A DNA stretch of 64,000 nucleotides from Halobacterium sp. KA-4 (GTDB lineage: Archaea > Halobacteriota > Halobacteria > Halobacteriales > Halobacteriaceae): assembly GCF_021028995.1 (NCBI RefSeq), contig NZ_JAJJZG010000008.1, positions 1-64,000 on the forward strand, in the 5' to 3' direction. Each line of letters begins with the position of its first letter. Position 1 is the first letter of the stretch. Shown in pieces: positions 53,803 through 62,968 of the stretch. A program made the translations under genes and the position numbers. The notes beneath the pieces were generated by a model. That model made no database searches, was not told the origin of the DNA, and saw only the letters and a list, made by a program, of their open reading frames with translations.

Positions 53803-53818
53803 TTTAGGTTCGCCTAAA
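53803..53818. promoter_or_regulatory. Iron-type palindromic operator before the substrate-binding protein gene
   Basis: TTTAGG-TTCG-CCTAAA is a perfect inverted repeat located 5 nt upstream of the ATG at 53797, so it would overlap the transcription start of a leaderless mRNA. Same half-sites and spacer length as 52607-52620. A lone CCTAAA half-site follows at about 53848. Confidence 0.75.
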
Positions 53819-53924
53819 GAATAAAAGAACGTCGGTTTTTCGGCGGGCCTAAACGAACGGCGTCGGCGCGTCGCGGCCCCGGCCGGAGCGGGCGTCGTGC
53901 CACGCTCCCACCCGGGACGGGAAC

Positions 53925-53931
53925 CTTTATG
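53925..53931 (+). promoter_or_regulatory. TATA box upstream of the valS leader
   Basis: CTTTATG, centred near 53928, lies 28 nt before the ATG of the 10-codon leader ORF at 53956. Transcription would therefore begin at or very close to that ATG rather than at valS itself. Confidence 0.65.
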
Positions 53932-53955
53932 GCCGCGCCACCGCTCCGCTGACGT

Positions 53956-53988
53956 ATGCGCGTCGAGCTCGCGGTAGTACGTGTGTAA
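53956..53988 (+). CDS. Putative valine-rich leader peptide of valS
   Basis: ATG at 53956, ten codons, stop TAA at 53986-53988. The product is MRVELAVVRV: four valines in ten residues, including tandem GTA codons, a codon I rarely see in the flanking genes. It begins exactly where the TATA box places the mRNA 5' end and ends 63 nt before valS. GTGTGT in its last codons (53981-53986) can pair with ACACAC at 54012-54017. This suggests that ribosome stalling on Val codons could control valS, as in bacterial attenuation. Inferred from sequence only. Confidence 0.5.
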   Translation: MRVELAVVRV

Positions 53989-54051
53989 GCCCTCTTCTCG
54001 TCACGAACCGGACACACAGACACGCGACCGCGGCCGACGACCCACCCAGCT

Positions 54052-56691
54052 ATGACGAACATTCCGGACAGCTACGACCCCGACCGCATCGAGACCGAGT
54101 GGCAAGACGACTGGCAGGACTCCGACGTCTACGAGTTCGACCCCTCCGAGTCGGACACCCAGTACGTCGTCGACACGCCGCCGCCGTACCCCACCGGGAA
54201 CCTCCACCTCGGCCACGGCCTGCAGTGGTCGTACATCGACTTCGTCGCGCGCTTCCACCGCCTGCAGGGCGACGCCGTCCTCTTCCCGCAGGGCTGGGAC
54301 TGCCACGGCCTCCCGACCGAGGTCAAAGTCGAGGAGAACCACGACATCCACCGCACGGACGTCTCCCGCGAGGAGTTCCGCGAGATGTGCGTCGAGCACA
54401 CCGAAGCCCGCATCTCGGAGATGAAACAGACGATGACCGAATTGGGCTTCTCCCAGGACTGGTCGGCGGAGTTCCGCACGATGGACCCCGAGTACTGGGG
54501 CCAGACGCAGTCGTCGTTCGTCGAGATGGCCGACGACGACATGGTCTACCGCGACGAGCACCCCGTCAACTGGTGCCCGCGCTGCGAGACCGCTATCGCG
54601 GACGCCGAAGTCGAGAATGTCGACCGCGAGGGCACGCTGTACTACGTCACGTTCGAGGGCGTCGGCAACGACGACATCGAAATCGCGACCACGCGCCCGG
54701 AACTGCTGGCGGCCTGCGTCGGGATGGCAGTCGACCCCGACGACGAGCGCTTCGAGGGCCGCGTCGGTGACACGTTCGAGGTCCCGCTGTTCGGCCAGGA
54801 GGTCGAACTGCTCGCGGACGACGACGTCGACCCCGACTTCGGGACCGGCGCCGTCATGATTTGTACGTTCGGGGACAAGCAGGACGTCGACTGGTGGGCA
54901 GAGTACGACCTCGACCTCCGGTCGGTGTTCACCGAGGACGGCCACCTCACCGAGGAGGCCGGCGACTTCGCGGGGCTGTCCATCGACGACGCGAAGGGCG
55001 AAATCGCGGACGCGCTCGACGACGAGGGCTACCTGAACGACACCGAGCCCACCGAGCAGAGCGTCGGCGCGTGCTGGCGGTGTGACACGCCCATCGAGAT
55101 TCTCTCCAAGGAGCAGTGGTTCGTGGAGGTCGACCAGGACCTCGTCCTGGAGAAGGCCGAGGAGGTCGAGTGGATTCCCGAGCACATGCACGACCGCCTC
55201 GTCGACTGGGCGGAGGGCATGGAGTGGGACTGGGTCATCTCCCGGCAGCGCGTCTTCGCGACGCCGATTCCCGCCTGGGAGTGCACGGACTGTGGCCACT
55301 GGCACATCGCGGAGCGCGCCGAGACGCCGGTCGACCCCGACGAGGAAGACCCCGCCGTCGGCGCGTGCCCCGAGTGTGGCAGCCACGACTGGCGCGGCGA
55401 GACCGACGTCATGGACACGTGGATGGACTCCTCGATTACGCCGCTGCACATCTCCGGGTGGCCCGAGGACATCGACCTCGACGAGTTCGAACCCGTCGGC
55501 CTGCGGCCGCAGGGCCACGACATCATCCGCACGTGGGCGTTCTACACGCTCCTGCGGACGGGCGCGCTCACCGACGAAGCGCCGTGGGACGACATCCTCG
55601 TTAACGGCATGGTGTTCGGCCCGGACGGCAACAAGATGTCCAAGTCCCGCGGCAATGTGGTCGCGCCCGACGAGGCCATCGAGGAGTACTCCGCGGACGC
55701 CGTCCGGCAGGCGCTCGCGCTCGGCGGCCAGCCCGGCAGCGACGTCCAGTTCCAGTGGAAGGAGGTCAAGTCCGCCTCCCGCTTCCTCACGAAACTCTGG
55801 AACATCGTGAAGTTCTCCGGCGGACACTTCGACGAGGACACGCCCGACATCAGCGACCCCGCCTACCGGGACGCCGACCGCTGGCTGCTCTCGGAACTCA
55901 CGCGGGTCGCCGACGAGGTCGAAGCCGAGATGGAGGCGTACCGGTTCGACACCGCGCTTCGTACGCTCCGCGAGTTCGCGTGGGAGGACCTCGCCGACGA
56001 CTACGTCGAACTCGTCAAGGGACGGCTGTACAACGGCCGGCCGGGCGAGCGTGCCGCCGCCGAGAAGACGCTCTACACCGCGGTTACCGCAGTTGTTCGG
56101 ATGCTGTCGCCGTTCAGCCCGCACGTCACCGAGGAAATCTGGAACCACCTCCCGGGCACCGAGGGCAGCGTCCACAACGCCGCGTGGCCCGAGGTCGACA
56201 TGTTCGACGAGGACGCGGAAGTCGCCGGCGAGTACATCGCCGAGACCGCCAGCGAGGTCCGCGCGTGGAAGTCCGAGAACCACATCCCGCTGAACGAACC
56301 CCTCGACCGCGTCGAGCTCTACTTCGAGCCCGGCCAGGAGGCGGGCCTCGACACGTACGACCTCAGCGAGACCGTCAACGCCCCCATCAAGCTCGTTGAG
56401 GGGCGCCCGGACATCGAACTGGTCCCGGTCGAGGTCGACGCCGACGAGTCCGAAATCGGTCCCGAGTTCCGCAGCGACGCGGGCGCGGTGATGCAGGCCG
56501 TCGACGCCGCCGACCCCGCCGAGATTCAGGCGCAGATGCACTCCGGCGACACCGTCACCGTCGACGCCGCCGGCGAGACGTACGAACTCGACGCCGACTG
56601 GCTGACCGTCGAGACGGAGTACCACGCCCAGTCCGGCGAGGAAGTCGCGGTCATCGAGACGTCGTTCGGCACCGTCCTCGTCTACGAGTAG
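54052..56691 (+). CDS. valS: Valyl-tRNA synthetase
   Basis: An 879-residue class I synthetase. The HIGH-type motif is [13 protein letters not shown] (about 50-56). The CP1 editing domain contains [17 protein letters not shown] and zinc-type cysteines. The KMSKS motif is present exactly in [12 protein letters not shown] (near 528). The C-terminal anticodon-binding helical domain and a beta-rich acidic tail follow. It charges tRNA-Val and edits Thr. Length agrees with archaeal ValRS. It is preceded by a valine-rich leader ORF. Confidence 0.97.
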   Translation: MTNIPDSYDPDRIETEWQDDWQDSDVYEFDPSESDTQYVVDTPPPYPTGNLHLGHGLQWSYIDFVARFHRLQGDAVLFPQGWDCHGLPTEVKVEENHDIHRTDVSREEFREMCVEHTEARISEMKQTMTELGFSQDWSAEFRTMDPEYWGQTQSSFVEMADDDMVYRDEHPVNWCPRCETAIADAEVENVDREGTLYYVTFEGVGNDDIEIATTRPELLAACVGMAVDPDDERFEGRVGDTFEVPLFGQEVELLADDDVDPDFGTGAVMICTFGDKQDVDWWAEYDLDLRSVFTEDGHLTEEAGDFAGLSIDDAKGEIADALDDEGYLNDTEPTEQSVGACWRCDTPIEILSKEQWFVEVDQDLVLEKAEEVEWIPEHMHDRLVDWAEGMEWDWVISRQRVFATPIPAWECTDCGHWHIAERAETPVDPDEEDPAVGACPECGSHDWRGETDVMDTWMDSSITPLHISGWPEDIDLDEFEPVGLRPQGHDIIRTWAFYTLLRTGALTDEAPWDDILVNGMVFGPDGNKMSKSRGNVVAPDEAIEEYSADAVRQALALGGQPGSDVQFQWKEVKSASRFLTKLWNIVKFSGGHFDEDTPDISDPAYRDADRWLLSELTRVADEVEAEMEAYRFDTALRTLREFAWEDLADDYVELVKGRLYNGRPGERAAAEKTLYTAVTAVVRMLSPFSPHVTEEIWNHLPGTEGSVHNAAWPEVDMFDEDAEVAGEYIAETASEVRAWKSENHIPLNEPLDRVELYFEPGQEAGLDTYDLSETVNAPIKLVEGRPDIELVPVEVDADESEIGPEFRSDAGAVMQAVDAADPAEIQAQMHSGDTVTVDAAGETYELDADWLTVETEYHAQSGEEVAVIETSFGTVLVYE

Positions 56692-56734
56692 GGCGGCCAC
56701 CACCTTCTACTGGCGCGCGAGAGACCTCGCGAGC

Positions 56735-57151
56735 ATGGTCGACCCAACAGCGCCACGAATCGAGGACGTCGTACGCCTCCCGGAGGACGCGTTTCTCGAC
56801 CAGGTCGCGGAGACGATGCACGCAGAAGACGTCGGCAGCGTCGTCGTCACCGGCGACACGACCGACCTCGCAGGCATCGTCACCGACCGGGACCTCGCAC
56901 TCGCACTCCGGAACGGCATCGACCCCGAGCAGACGACCGTGGACGAGGTGATGACGCCCGACCCAGTCACGGCCGAGAAAGGGGCGGAGATATTCGAGGT
57001 CGTAGAGACGATGCGCGACGAGGGCGTCCGCCGGCTTCCACTCGTGGACGAGGCGGGCGACGTCGTCCGGCTGGTGAGCCTCGACGACGCGCTCGTGTTG
57101 CTCGGCGAGGAGATGGCCGACGTCGCCGAACTCGTCGAAGCACAGGTGTAA
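56735..57151 (+). CDS. CBS-domain protein
   Basis: A 138-residue protein composed of two CBS motifs: VVTGDTTDLAGIVTDRDLALALRNG with VDEVMTPDPVTAEKGAEIF, then MRDEGVRRLPLVDEAGDVVRLVSLDDAL. Tandem CBS motifs form a Bateman module that binds adenosine nucleotides or SAM. There is no attached catalytic domain, so it presumably senses energy state for an unknown partner. It lies 43 bp after valS and 57 bp before the aminopeptidase gene. Confidence 0.92.
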   Translation: MVDPTAPRIEDVVRLPEDAFLDQVAETMHAEDVGSVVVTGDTTDLAGIVTDRDLALALRNGIDPEQTTVDEVMTPDPVTAEKGAEIFEVVETMRDEGVRRLPLVDEAGDVVRLVSLDDALVLLGEEMADVAELVEAQV

Positions 57152-57208
57152 CCCCCGGCGTCGTCCGGAACCCGGCTGCTTTTTCGCCGCCGTCCGCGAG
57201 AGCAGGGT

Positions 57209-58312
57209 ATGGACCCCCGCATCGAGGACCACGCCGAAGTGCTGGTGGACTGGAGCGCGCGCGTCGAGGAGGGCGACGACGTCGTGTTGAGCGTCGGCCC
57301 GGACGCCCACGAGCTCGCGGTCGCGGTCGCCGAGAAGGTCGGCGAGCGCGGCGCGAATCTCGTCACGACGTACTCGTCGAACGAACTCGGCCGGGCGTAC
57401 GCGCTCGCCCACGGTGACGACTTCGACCAGGACCCCGAGTACGAACTCGCACTCTACCAGAACGCCGACGTGGTTCTCTCCATCGGCGGCGGTCGCAACA
57501 CCAGCGAGGGCTCGGACATCCCCGCGGAGACGCGGCGCGCGCAGTCGAAGGCCCGGCAGGGCATTCGGGAGGCCCGGATGAACTCGGACTGGGTGTCGAC
57601 GGTCCACCCGACGCGGTCGCTCGCTCAGCAGGCGAACATGTCCTTCGCGGAGTACCAGGACTTCGCGTACGACGCCATCCTCCGCGACTGGGAGGAACTC
57701 GCTGACCAGATGGCGAACATGAAGGAGATTCTGGACGCGGGCAGCGAGGTGCGGCTCGTCAAGGAGGACACCGACCTCACCATGAGTATCGAGAACCGGA
57801 CCGCCGTGAATTCCGCGGCGTCGGTCGCGTACGACTCCCACAACCTCCCCTCCGGCGAGGTGTTCACCGCGCCCCACGCCACCGAGGGTGAGGTGTTCTT
57901 CGACGTCCCGATGACGATTCGCGGCGAGCGCGTGCAGGACGTCCACCTCACGTTCGAGGACGGCGAGGTCGTCGACTACAGTGCCGCCCAGAACGAGGAG
58001 GTCGTCGGCGAGGTTCTGGACACCGACGAGGGGTCCCGACGCCTCGGCGAATTGGGCATCGGGATGAACCGCGGCATCGACCAATTCACGGACTCCATCC
58101 TCTTCGACGAGAAGATGGGCGACACCGTCCACCTCGCGGTCGGCCGCGCGTACGAGTCGAACTTCCCCGAGGGCCACGAGGACGAGGCCAACGACTCCGC
58201 GGTCCACGTGGACATGATTACGGACGTGAGCGAGGATTCGTTCCTCGAAGTCGACGGCGAAGTGGTGCAGCGCGACGGGACGTTCCGGTGGGAAGACGGG
58301 TTCGAGGAGTAG
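57209..58312 (+). CDS. Aminopeptidase, family M29-like
   Basis: A 367-residue protein resembling thermophilic-type M29 aminopeptidases (AmpS/PepS). Landmarks are ANLVTTYSSNELGRA, the middle LTMSIENRTAVNSA and NLPSGEVFTAPHATEGEVFFDVP (metal-binding Glu), then LGELGIGMNRGI and LHLAVG-like DTVHLAVGRAYESNF with VHVDMITDV near the C-terminus (His/Asp ligands). It releases N-terminal residues from peptides in the cytoplasm. Confidence 0.87.
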   Translation: MDPRIEDHAEVLVDWSARVEEGDDVVLSVGPDAHELAVAVAEKVGERGANLVTTYSSNELGRAYALAHGDDFDQDPEYELALYQNADVVLSIGGGRNTSEGSDIPAETRRAQSKARQGIREARMNSDWVSTVHPTRSLAQQANMSFAEYQDFAYDAILRDWEELADQMANMKEILDAGSEVRLVKEDTDLTMSIENRTAVNSAASVAYDSHNLPSGEVFTAPHATEGEVFFDVPMTIRGERVQDVHLTFEDGEVVDYSAAQNEEVVGEVLDTDEGSRRLGELGIGMNRGIDQFTDSILFDEKMGDTVHLAVGRAYESNFPEGHEDEANDSAVHVDMITDVSEDSFLEVDGEVVQRDGTFRWEDGFEE

Positions 58313-58313
58313 C

Positions 58314-58374
58314 GTGGTTCGGAACGAACGAAGTGAGTGAGAACCACGGGCAGCCGAGCGGCGAACGAAGTGAG
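58314..58374. repeat. Inverted repeat and duplicated 12-mer after the aminopeptidase gene
   Basis: GTGGTTC (58314-58320) and GAACCAC (58341-58347) form a 7-bp stem with a 20-nt loop directly after the stop codon. The 12-mer GAACGAAGTGAG occurs at 58326-58337 and again at 58363-58374. It looks like a haloarchaeal intergenic repeat, possibly acting as transcript end. Confidence 0.5.
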
Positions 58375-58469
58375 CCGTGAGGACGCGGCCCGGACCTCGA
58401 AACATTCGAACGGGTGAGCAGGCCACCGTGCTTATCTGCCGTCGGCGTGTCAACGTTTAGAGAGACACA

Positions 58470-58709
58470 ATGTCCTTTCTCAACTCCGTCGGCGAACTCG
58501 TCGGCAGCGTCGTCGCGGTGGCGCTGCTGCTCGTCCTCGCGGTAATCAGCTTCTTCGTGACCATCTTCATCGTCGACGCGGGCGCGAGCCTCGCGGGGCT
58601 CGACCCGGGCGACGACTTCGTGACGCTCGCGGCAGCGGTGCTGACGGCCGGTGCCATCGTCGGCGGCGCGTCGCCGCTCACGGCGATTGCCGGCACCGAG
58701 AGCGCGTAA
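58470..58709 (+). CDS. Small two-helix membrane protein
   Basis: A 79-residue protein with a hydrophobic helix at about 12-36 (VVAVALLLVLAVISFFVTIF) and a second at about 50-72 (VTLAAAVLTAGAIVGG). It has no charged catalytic residues. Function unknown. It stands alone with its own short upstream region. Confidence 0.65.
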   Translation: MSFLNSVGELVGSVVAVALLLVLAVISFFVTIFIVDAGASLAGLDPGDDFVTLAAAVLTAGAIVGGASPLTAIAGTESA

Positions 58710-58837
58710 CGCTCCGCAGTCGTTTTCCGTGTTTTCAGCGCCGAAAACCGTTCGGAAGATACACCGGCTGTCGGACAGCGACGCTCTGGGTCGATATTTC
58801 ACACCCGGTAGCGGTTGCTGTCTTTTTTTAGCGTAGA

Positions 58838-58870
58838 TTTTTGCGGGGTCGCGCAGCGATCCCGCAAAAA
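58838..58870 (-). terminator. Probable terminator of RNase P RNA
   Basis: A perfect 10-bp inverted repeat (TTTTTGCGGG at 58838-58847, CCCGCAAAAA at 58861-58870) directly follows the RNase P RNA 3' end. On the minus strand a T5 run comes first, which suits archaeal termination. A separate T7 run at 58823-58829 may end the plus-strand transcript of the small membrane protein. Confidence 0.55.
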
Positions 58871-59312
58871 GGTACGAGCTCGAGGGGAGTAAGCCCCCTT
58901 CTGTTCGGCCTGGCATTCGGCTGAGCGTCCACACGGCCCCTTGCGGGCGTGTCGGGCTACCTTGCGCGCGTGGACTTGCACCGGCGGGGATTAGCCGTTC
59001 CATCGGTCCCCTCCCTTCAGCGAACGGGGATACCGTTCGCGTTTGACGCGGTAGAACCGCGCGGTTCGCGGCTGACGCCGCTCACCTGTAACGTGGCCTC
59101 CCGTTGGTCGGCCACGCCTCCCTCGGCGGGTTAGCTTCCTTCCCTCGCGGGTCGGGTCGCACGCCTCATCGGTGGGGGAGGGACGTGTCGTCTCTGTTCC
59201 AGTGCCGACGGTCTCCCGTCCCGGATTTGCATCCGGCCGCCTGCCCGAACGGGTGGGGGGACTTTCCTCATGCCTCTCGGCACGGGAGCCAGGCTCCCTC
59301 TGCTCGCCGGTT
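58871..59312 (-). ncRNA. rnpB: RNase P RNA (archaeal type A)
   Basis: Read on the minus strand, this block has the universal core: the 5' conserved GAGGAAAGTCC (about 59262-59272), CAGAGACGACA-like sequence downstream, and near the 3' end ACAGAAGGGGGCTTAC (complement of about 58887-58902), the two strands of helix P4. CGAGC near the 5' end pairs with GCTCG near the 3' end as P1. Length of about 440 nt fits haloarchaeal RNase P RNAs. It processes the 5' ends of tRNAs. Boundaries are estimates to within about 10 nt. The stretch 59313-59562 holds no ORF, only its promoter and that of the next gene. Confidence 0.93.
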
Positions 59313-59562
59313 CTAGGAGTGCCGCGGCGTTAAGGGGTTCGGTTGAATGGGTCGTCGAAGCGCGTGGCGACGAACCGCGTTCAGTATTCAACCTTGTGGC
59401 CGGCGGAATTATACAGAACCATTGTCAACGAACCAATCAGTGCGCGCGAATCCGACTCACGTTCCGCGATTCGGCCGTCCTACGCAGCCGAGGAAAAATC
59501 CTTCACGGTTCTCGCCCGTGAGGGGAAGAGTTCAAGTTAATCCTTGCCATAAATAGACTCGT

Positions 59563-60198
59563 ATGGCCGAGGCCCAGTCAGTAGTACTTTCCTTCGAGGA
59601 CGGCGCTCGGACGGTTGAACTAGCACGCGAATCCGTCGAGGCGTTCGTCCGGAACGGCCAGCGCGAGCAGCCCGGCAGCATGCGGGACGCCTTCTACAAC
59701 CGAACGAGCGCGTTCGTGCGATTGGAGTCGACCCACGGCCGCGGCCGGCTCCGGGGCTGTGCGGGCGCGCAGGAGTCCGCCCGCGACCTCGGGAGCCGCG
59801 ACCAACAGCTCGGGCACGCCATCGTCGAGGCGTCCATCAAGGCAGCCTCGGAGGCGTCGTGTGGCTCCGAAGTCGAGGCCGCGGAGCTACCGAACCTCCG
59901 CGTCTCCGTCTGCACCGTCTCGAACCTCGTTCTCACGGACGACCCCGTCGAGGACATCGAGCTCGGCGTGCACGGCGTCGCCATCGACGGCGACGGCAAG
60001 CACGGCTGGATGTACCCGACGCTGCCCGTCGAGAACGACTGGAGCGTCTTCGAGTACCTCGACCGGACGTGCCGGAAGGCGGGCCTCCCGAACGGCGCGT
60101 GGGAGGACGACGACGTGATGGTCACTCTCTTCGAGGGGCAGGTGTTCCGGGAGACCGGCGAGGACGCCGAGGAGCCCGTCGAAGAGCTCACCGCGTAG
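59563..60198 (+). CDS. AMMECR1-domain protein
   Basis: A 211-residue AMMECR1 (TIGR00296-type) protein. The signature is the LRGCAG segment in GRGRLRGCAGAQESARDL (LRGCIG in most homologues). Later blocks are PNLRVSVCTVSNLVLTDDPVEDIELGVHGVAI and LPVENDWSVFEYLDRTCRKAGLP. It is found across archaea and eukaryotes; function is unproven, though its archaeal neighbourhoods suggest radical-SAM/MEMO links. The C-terminal 20 residues are acidic. Confidence 0.92.
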   Translation: MAEAQSVVLSFEDGARTVELARESVEAFVRNGQREQPGSMRDAFYNRTSAFVRLESTHGRGRLRGCAGAQESARDLGSRDQQLGHAIVEASIKAASEASCGSEVEAAELPNLRVSVCTVSNLVLTDDPVEDIELGVHGVAIDGDGKHGWMYPTLPVENDWSVFEYLDRTCRKAGLPNGAWEDDDVMVTLFEGQVFRETGEDAEEPVEELTA

Positions 60199-60213
60199 AA
60201 GCGCGCGCTACTG

Positions 60214-61368
60214 TTACTCCCCTCCGTTCCCGAACCCGACACGCTCGGCGTCGTCGAGCGCTCGGTCGGCGGCGTTCTCGATGCTGAACGACCGGACGAC
60301 GTCGCCGTCCCGAATCAGCGGGTCCAGCAGCGACGTACCGTCCGTCGGGCCGGGCCGGGCGGCGAGGCCGACGTGGTGGCCGCCGTCGCGCGTGCGATAG
60401 ACGTCTTTCTTCCCGGAGAGTTTCCCGCGCTTGGCGGCGGGTTCGCCGTCCACCTCAACGATGTCGAGCGCGAAGTCCACGGGGTCGGCGTTCGAGACGT
60501 GGCTGCCGACGCCGAAGCCGTCCGCGACGTCCCGGAGATCCCGGAGTTGTGTGGGGCCGAGGCCGCCGCTGAGGAAGATGTCGACGTCGCGGCGGTCGCG
60601 GGCGTCCAGTTCCCAGCGAATCTCGCGGACGATGTGCCGGAAGTCGCCGCGGCGCGAGCCGGTGGTGTCGAGGCGGACGCTGTCGAGGTCGTCGCCGAGT
60701 TCGTCGATGGCGCGCAGGACTTCGTCTTTCTCGTCGCTGTACGTGTCACAGAGCGCGACCCGCGGAACCGACTCGTCGACGGCGTCGTCGAACGCGCGCC
60801 ACGCCGCCTCCTGGTTGCCGCGCCCGAAGCAGATGAGGAGCGCGTGGGGCATCGTCCCGCCGGCTTCGCGCCCGATGACGTCGCCGGCGGCGAGGTGAGA
60901 GAAGCCGTCGAGGCCGCCGACGAGCGCGGAGCGTTCGACCATCGCCGCAATCGAGGGGTGGACGTGGCGCGCGCCGAAGCTCAGGACTTGGGAGTCGGGC
61001 GCGGCGCGCCGCGCTTCGAGGGCGGCGGTCGCGACGCCCGAGGCGTGCGAGAGGAAGCCCAAAAGCGACGTCTCGTAGCGCGCGAAGTCGCGGTAGTTGC
61101 CCTCGATGCGGAGGACGGGGCCGCCGTCGAACAGCGTCCCCTCGGAGATCGCGTCCACGTCGACGGGGAGGCCTTCGAGGAGGTGGGCGGCGTCCTTGAC
61201 GCCCGCGAGCAGTTCGAACTCCCCGGTCGGGAACTGGTCGGCAGTCACCTCCGCGACCACGCGAGGGTTCTTCCCGGCGAAGTCCAGCGTCGTCTCGGTG
61301 CGCTCGAAGTACGCGTCGGTCGCGCGGCCGCTCTCGATGGCCTCCGGCGGCACGACGTCGAAGGTCAC
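60214..61368 (-). CDS. pncB: Nicotinate phosphoribosyltransferase
   Basis: A 384-residue type II phosphoribosyltransferase. Landmarks are YFERTETTLDFAGKNPRVVAEV, LEGLPVDVDAISEGTLFDGGPVLRIEG, SFGARHVHP (substrate His/Arg), GTMPHALLICFG, DTYSDEK and VRLDTTGSRRGDFRHIVREIRWELD, with FLSGGL at the PRPP phosphate site. It makes nicotinate mononucleotide for NAD salvage. A nicotinamidase-like gene lies 1.6 kb away, so the two would convert nicotinamide to NaMN. Confidence 0.93.
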   Translation of the reverse strand: MTFDVVPPEAIESGRATDAYFERTETTLDFAGKNPRVVAEVTADQFPTGEFELLAGVKDAAHLLEGLPVDVDAISEGTLFDGGPVLRIEGNYRDFARYETSLLGFLSHASGVATAALEARRAAPDSQVLSFGARHVHPSIAAMVERSALVGGLDGFSHLAAGDVIGREAGGTMPHALLICFGRGNQEAAWRAFDDAVDESVPRVALCDTYSDEKDEVLRAIDELGDDLDSVRLDTTGSRRGDFRHIVREIRWELDARDRRDVDIFLSGGLGPTQLRDLRDVADGFGVGSHVSNADPVDFALDIVEVDGEPAAKRGKLSGKKDVYRTRDGGHHVGLAARPGPTDGTSLLDPLIRDGDVVRSFSIENAADRALDDAERVGFGNGGE

Positions 61369-61435
61369 GCGACCACCCGGCGAGTAGCCTGCATGCCTCG
61401 GGGTAGACCCGCCCGAGCGAAAAAGCCTCGCCTCC

Positions 61436-62869
61436 CTACTGCGAGTGGACGTCGCCGAGGTCGCCGGGAGTGGGCGCGTTCACGATGGTGACCTCGTTCC
61501 CGGAGCGAGTGACGCGGAACGCGTCGGCGAACTCGCTCTCGTTCTCGGGGATGCGCCAGACGCCGTTCGAGCGCTGTTCGGCCCCCCAGTACTGGAGGAG
61601 GTGGCGGTACGTCCGCGCGAACTCGCGGGCGTCGCCGTTGGAGTCGAACGCGAGCCGCCACGTGTAGGCGGTCTCGTTGCCGTTCTCGTACACCCAGAGT
61701 TTTTCGCCGTCCCAGCCAGCGACGGGCTGGGTGGCGTAGTCGAACGGCGAGTCCTGGTCGATGTTGCCGTTCGCGCCATAGTTCAGCGGGTTCAACACGG
61801 CGTCCTGCGGGTGGCGGTCCTGCTCGTAGGCGGGGTAGCCGAACATCGCGGTGAGCCCGCCGACGCCGACTTCGCCGTAGGGCGCGCGGCCGCCGGGCGT
61901 GACGCGCTCCCAGGAGTCAGTAGAGCGGTCGGGGAGCGAGACGTCCCGGGGCTGGTCGCTGCCGTACTTCTCGGGCTGGGCGACCTGCTCGGAGGACGCC
62001 GGCGGCTGGTCGTAGACGCCCGCGACCGCGTCCCAGCCGCCGTCACTGTGGACGTGCTCGACGAACGCCGACCCCGCGCTGTACGGGAAGTACTTCATCA
62101 TGTAGACGCCGAGGTGGATGCTCCCGCCGCCCCCGCCACCACCGCCCGCGGCTTCGGGCGTGGCGCACTCCCACTCGGCACCGCAGCGCTCGCTGTACTG
62201 GCTGTCGAGGAAGCTCGCTTCGCCCTCGATGAGGCCGTTGTGGGCGTTGGCCTTGTCCCGGGTGGGCGAGGAGAAGTTCGCCTGGAAGTTCCGGAATTGG
62301 AGGGCGTGCATCAGCTCGTGGCCGAGTGTGTTCTCGTCGATGGTCGGCGTCTCGGACTCGGAGATGACGACGATTCGGTCGTCGCGGGGCGTGTAGAACC
62401 CGAGCACGTTCGACCCGCGGTTTTCGTTCTGGACGGACAGCGAGTCGTTTCGCTCGCCGACGAGGAACAGCGCCTCGAATTTTACGTTGTCGAACGTCGC
62501 CATCGCGTCGCTGGAGTTTCCGGTGCCGGTGTACTCGTCGCGGTACGTCGACCGCGAGATGACGTCGACGGGCACCGGCTTCTGGAATTCGATGCCGCGG
62601 AGCTGTTCGACCCGCGCCATCGACCGGTTGACGACTTGGTCGCGTTCGGTCTCGTTGAGGCCGTCGTCGACGGTCACGGGGAGGGACTCGTTGTGCCAGT
62701 AGCCGCCCTCCCAGCCGAGCGCGTCGCCGGCGGGGTCGGCGTAGTCGAAGTCGCTCGTCGCGGGCGCGGTCGTGGTCTCGACGGCCCCACCGCCGGTCCC
62801 GGCGGGGGACTGACAGCCGGCGAGGACGACCAGCGCGACGAACGCCACGGCCAGAATACGGCGTGTCAT
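61436..62869 (-). CDS. Hvo_1808-family surface lipoprotein with HExxH metallopeptidase motif
   Basis: A 477-residue secreted protein starting at the ATG 62867-62869. The signal peptide MTRRILAVAFVALVVLAGC ends in a lipobox (Cys19). The central region has NTLGHELMHALQF (HExxH, likely zinc-binding) and a downstream EGEASFLDS that could give the third ligand, plus a Gly-only run (GGGGGGGG, near 246-253). The family is haloarchaeal; activity is not established. An upstream extension would be Arg/Val-rich and lacks a signal peptide. Confidence 0.87.
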   Translation of the reverse strand: MTRRILAVAFVALVVLAGCQSPAGTGGGAVETTTAPATSDFDYADPAGDALGWEGGYWHNESLPVTVDDGLNETERDQVVNRSMARVEQLRGIEFQKPVPVDVISRSTYRDEYTGTGNSSDAMATFDNVKFEALFLVGERNDSLSVQNENRGSNVLGFYTPRDDRIVVISESETPTIDENTLGHELMHALQFRNFQANFSSPTRDKANAHNGLIEGEASFLDSQYSERCGAEWECATPEAAGGGGGGGGSIHLGVYMMKYFPYSAGSAFVEHVHSDGGWDAVAGVYDQPPASSEQVAQPEKYGSDQPRDVSLPDRSTDSWERVTPGGRAPYGEVGVGGLTAMFGYPAYEQDRHPQDAVLNPLNYGANGNIDQDSPFDYATQPVAGWDGEKLWVYENGNETAYTWRLAFDSNGDAREFARTYRHLLQYWGAEQRSNGVWRIPENESEFADAFRVTRSGNEVTIVNAPTPGDLGDVHSQ

Positions 62870-62968
62870 TACACGCGGTTCGGTCTCGACGGGGTAAAAC
62901 GCTACGCACAGCCACACCGCCCGAGGGCCGGCCCAACGGCTTAGTGGCTCGCCGGCGAGCACTCGCGC

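Noticed and set aside
54001-56703. 900-codon open frame antisense to valS
   Set aside because: Long antisense frames are expected opposite high-G+C halophile genes. The plus strand encodes a complete ValRS with HIGH and KMSKS motifs.
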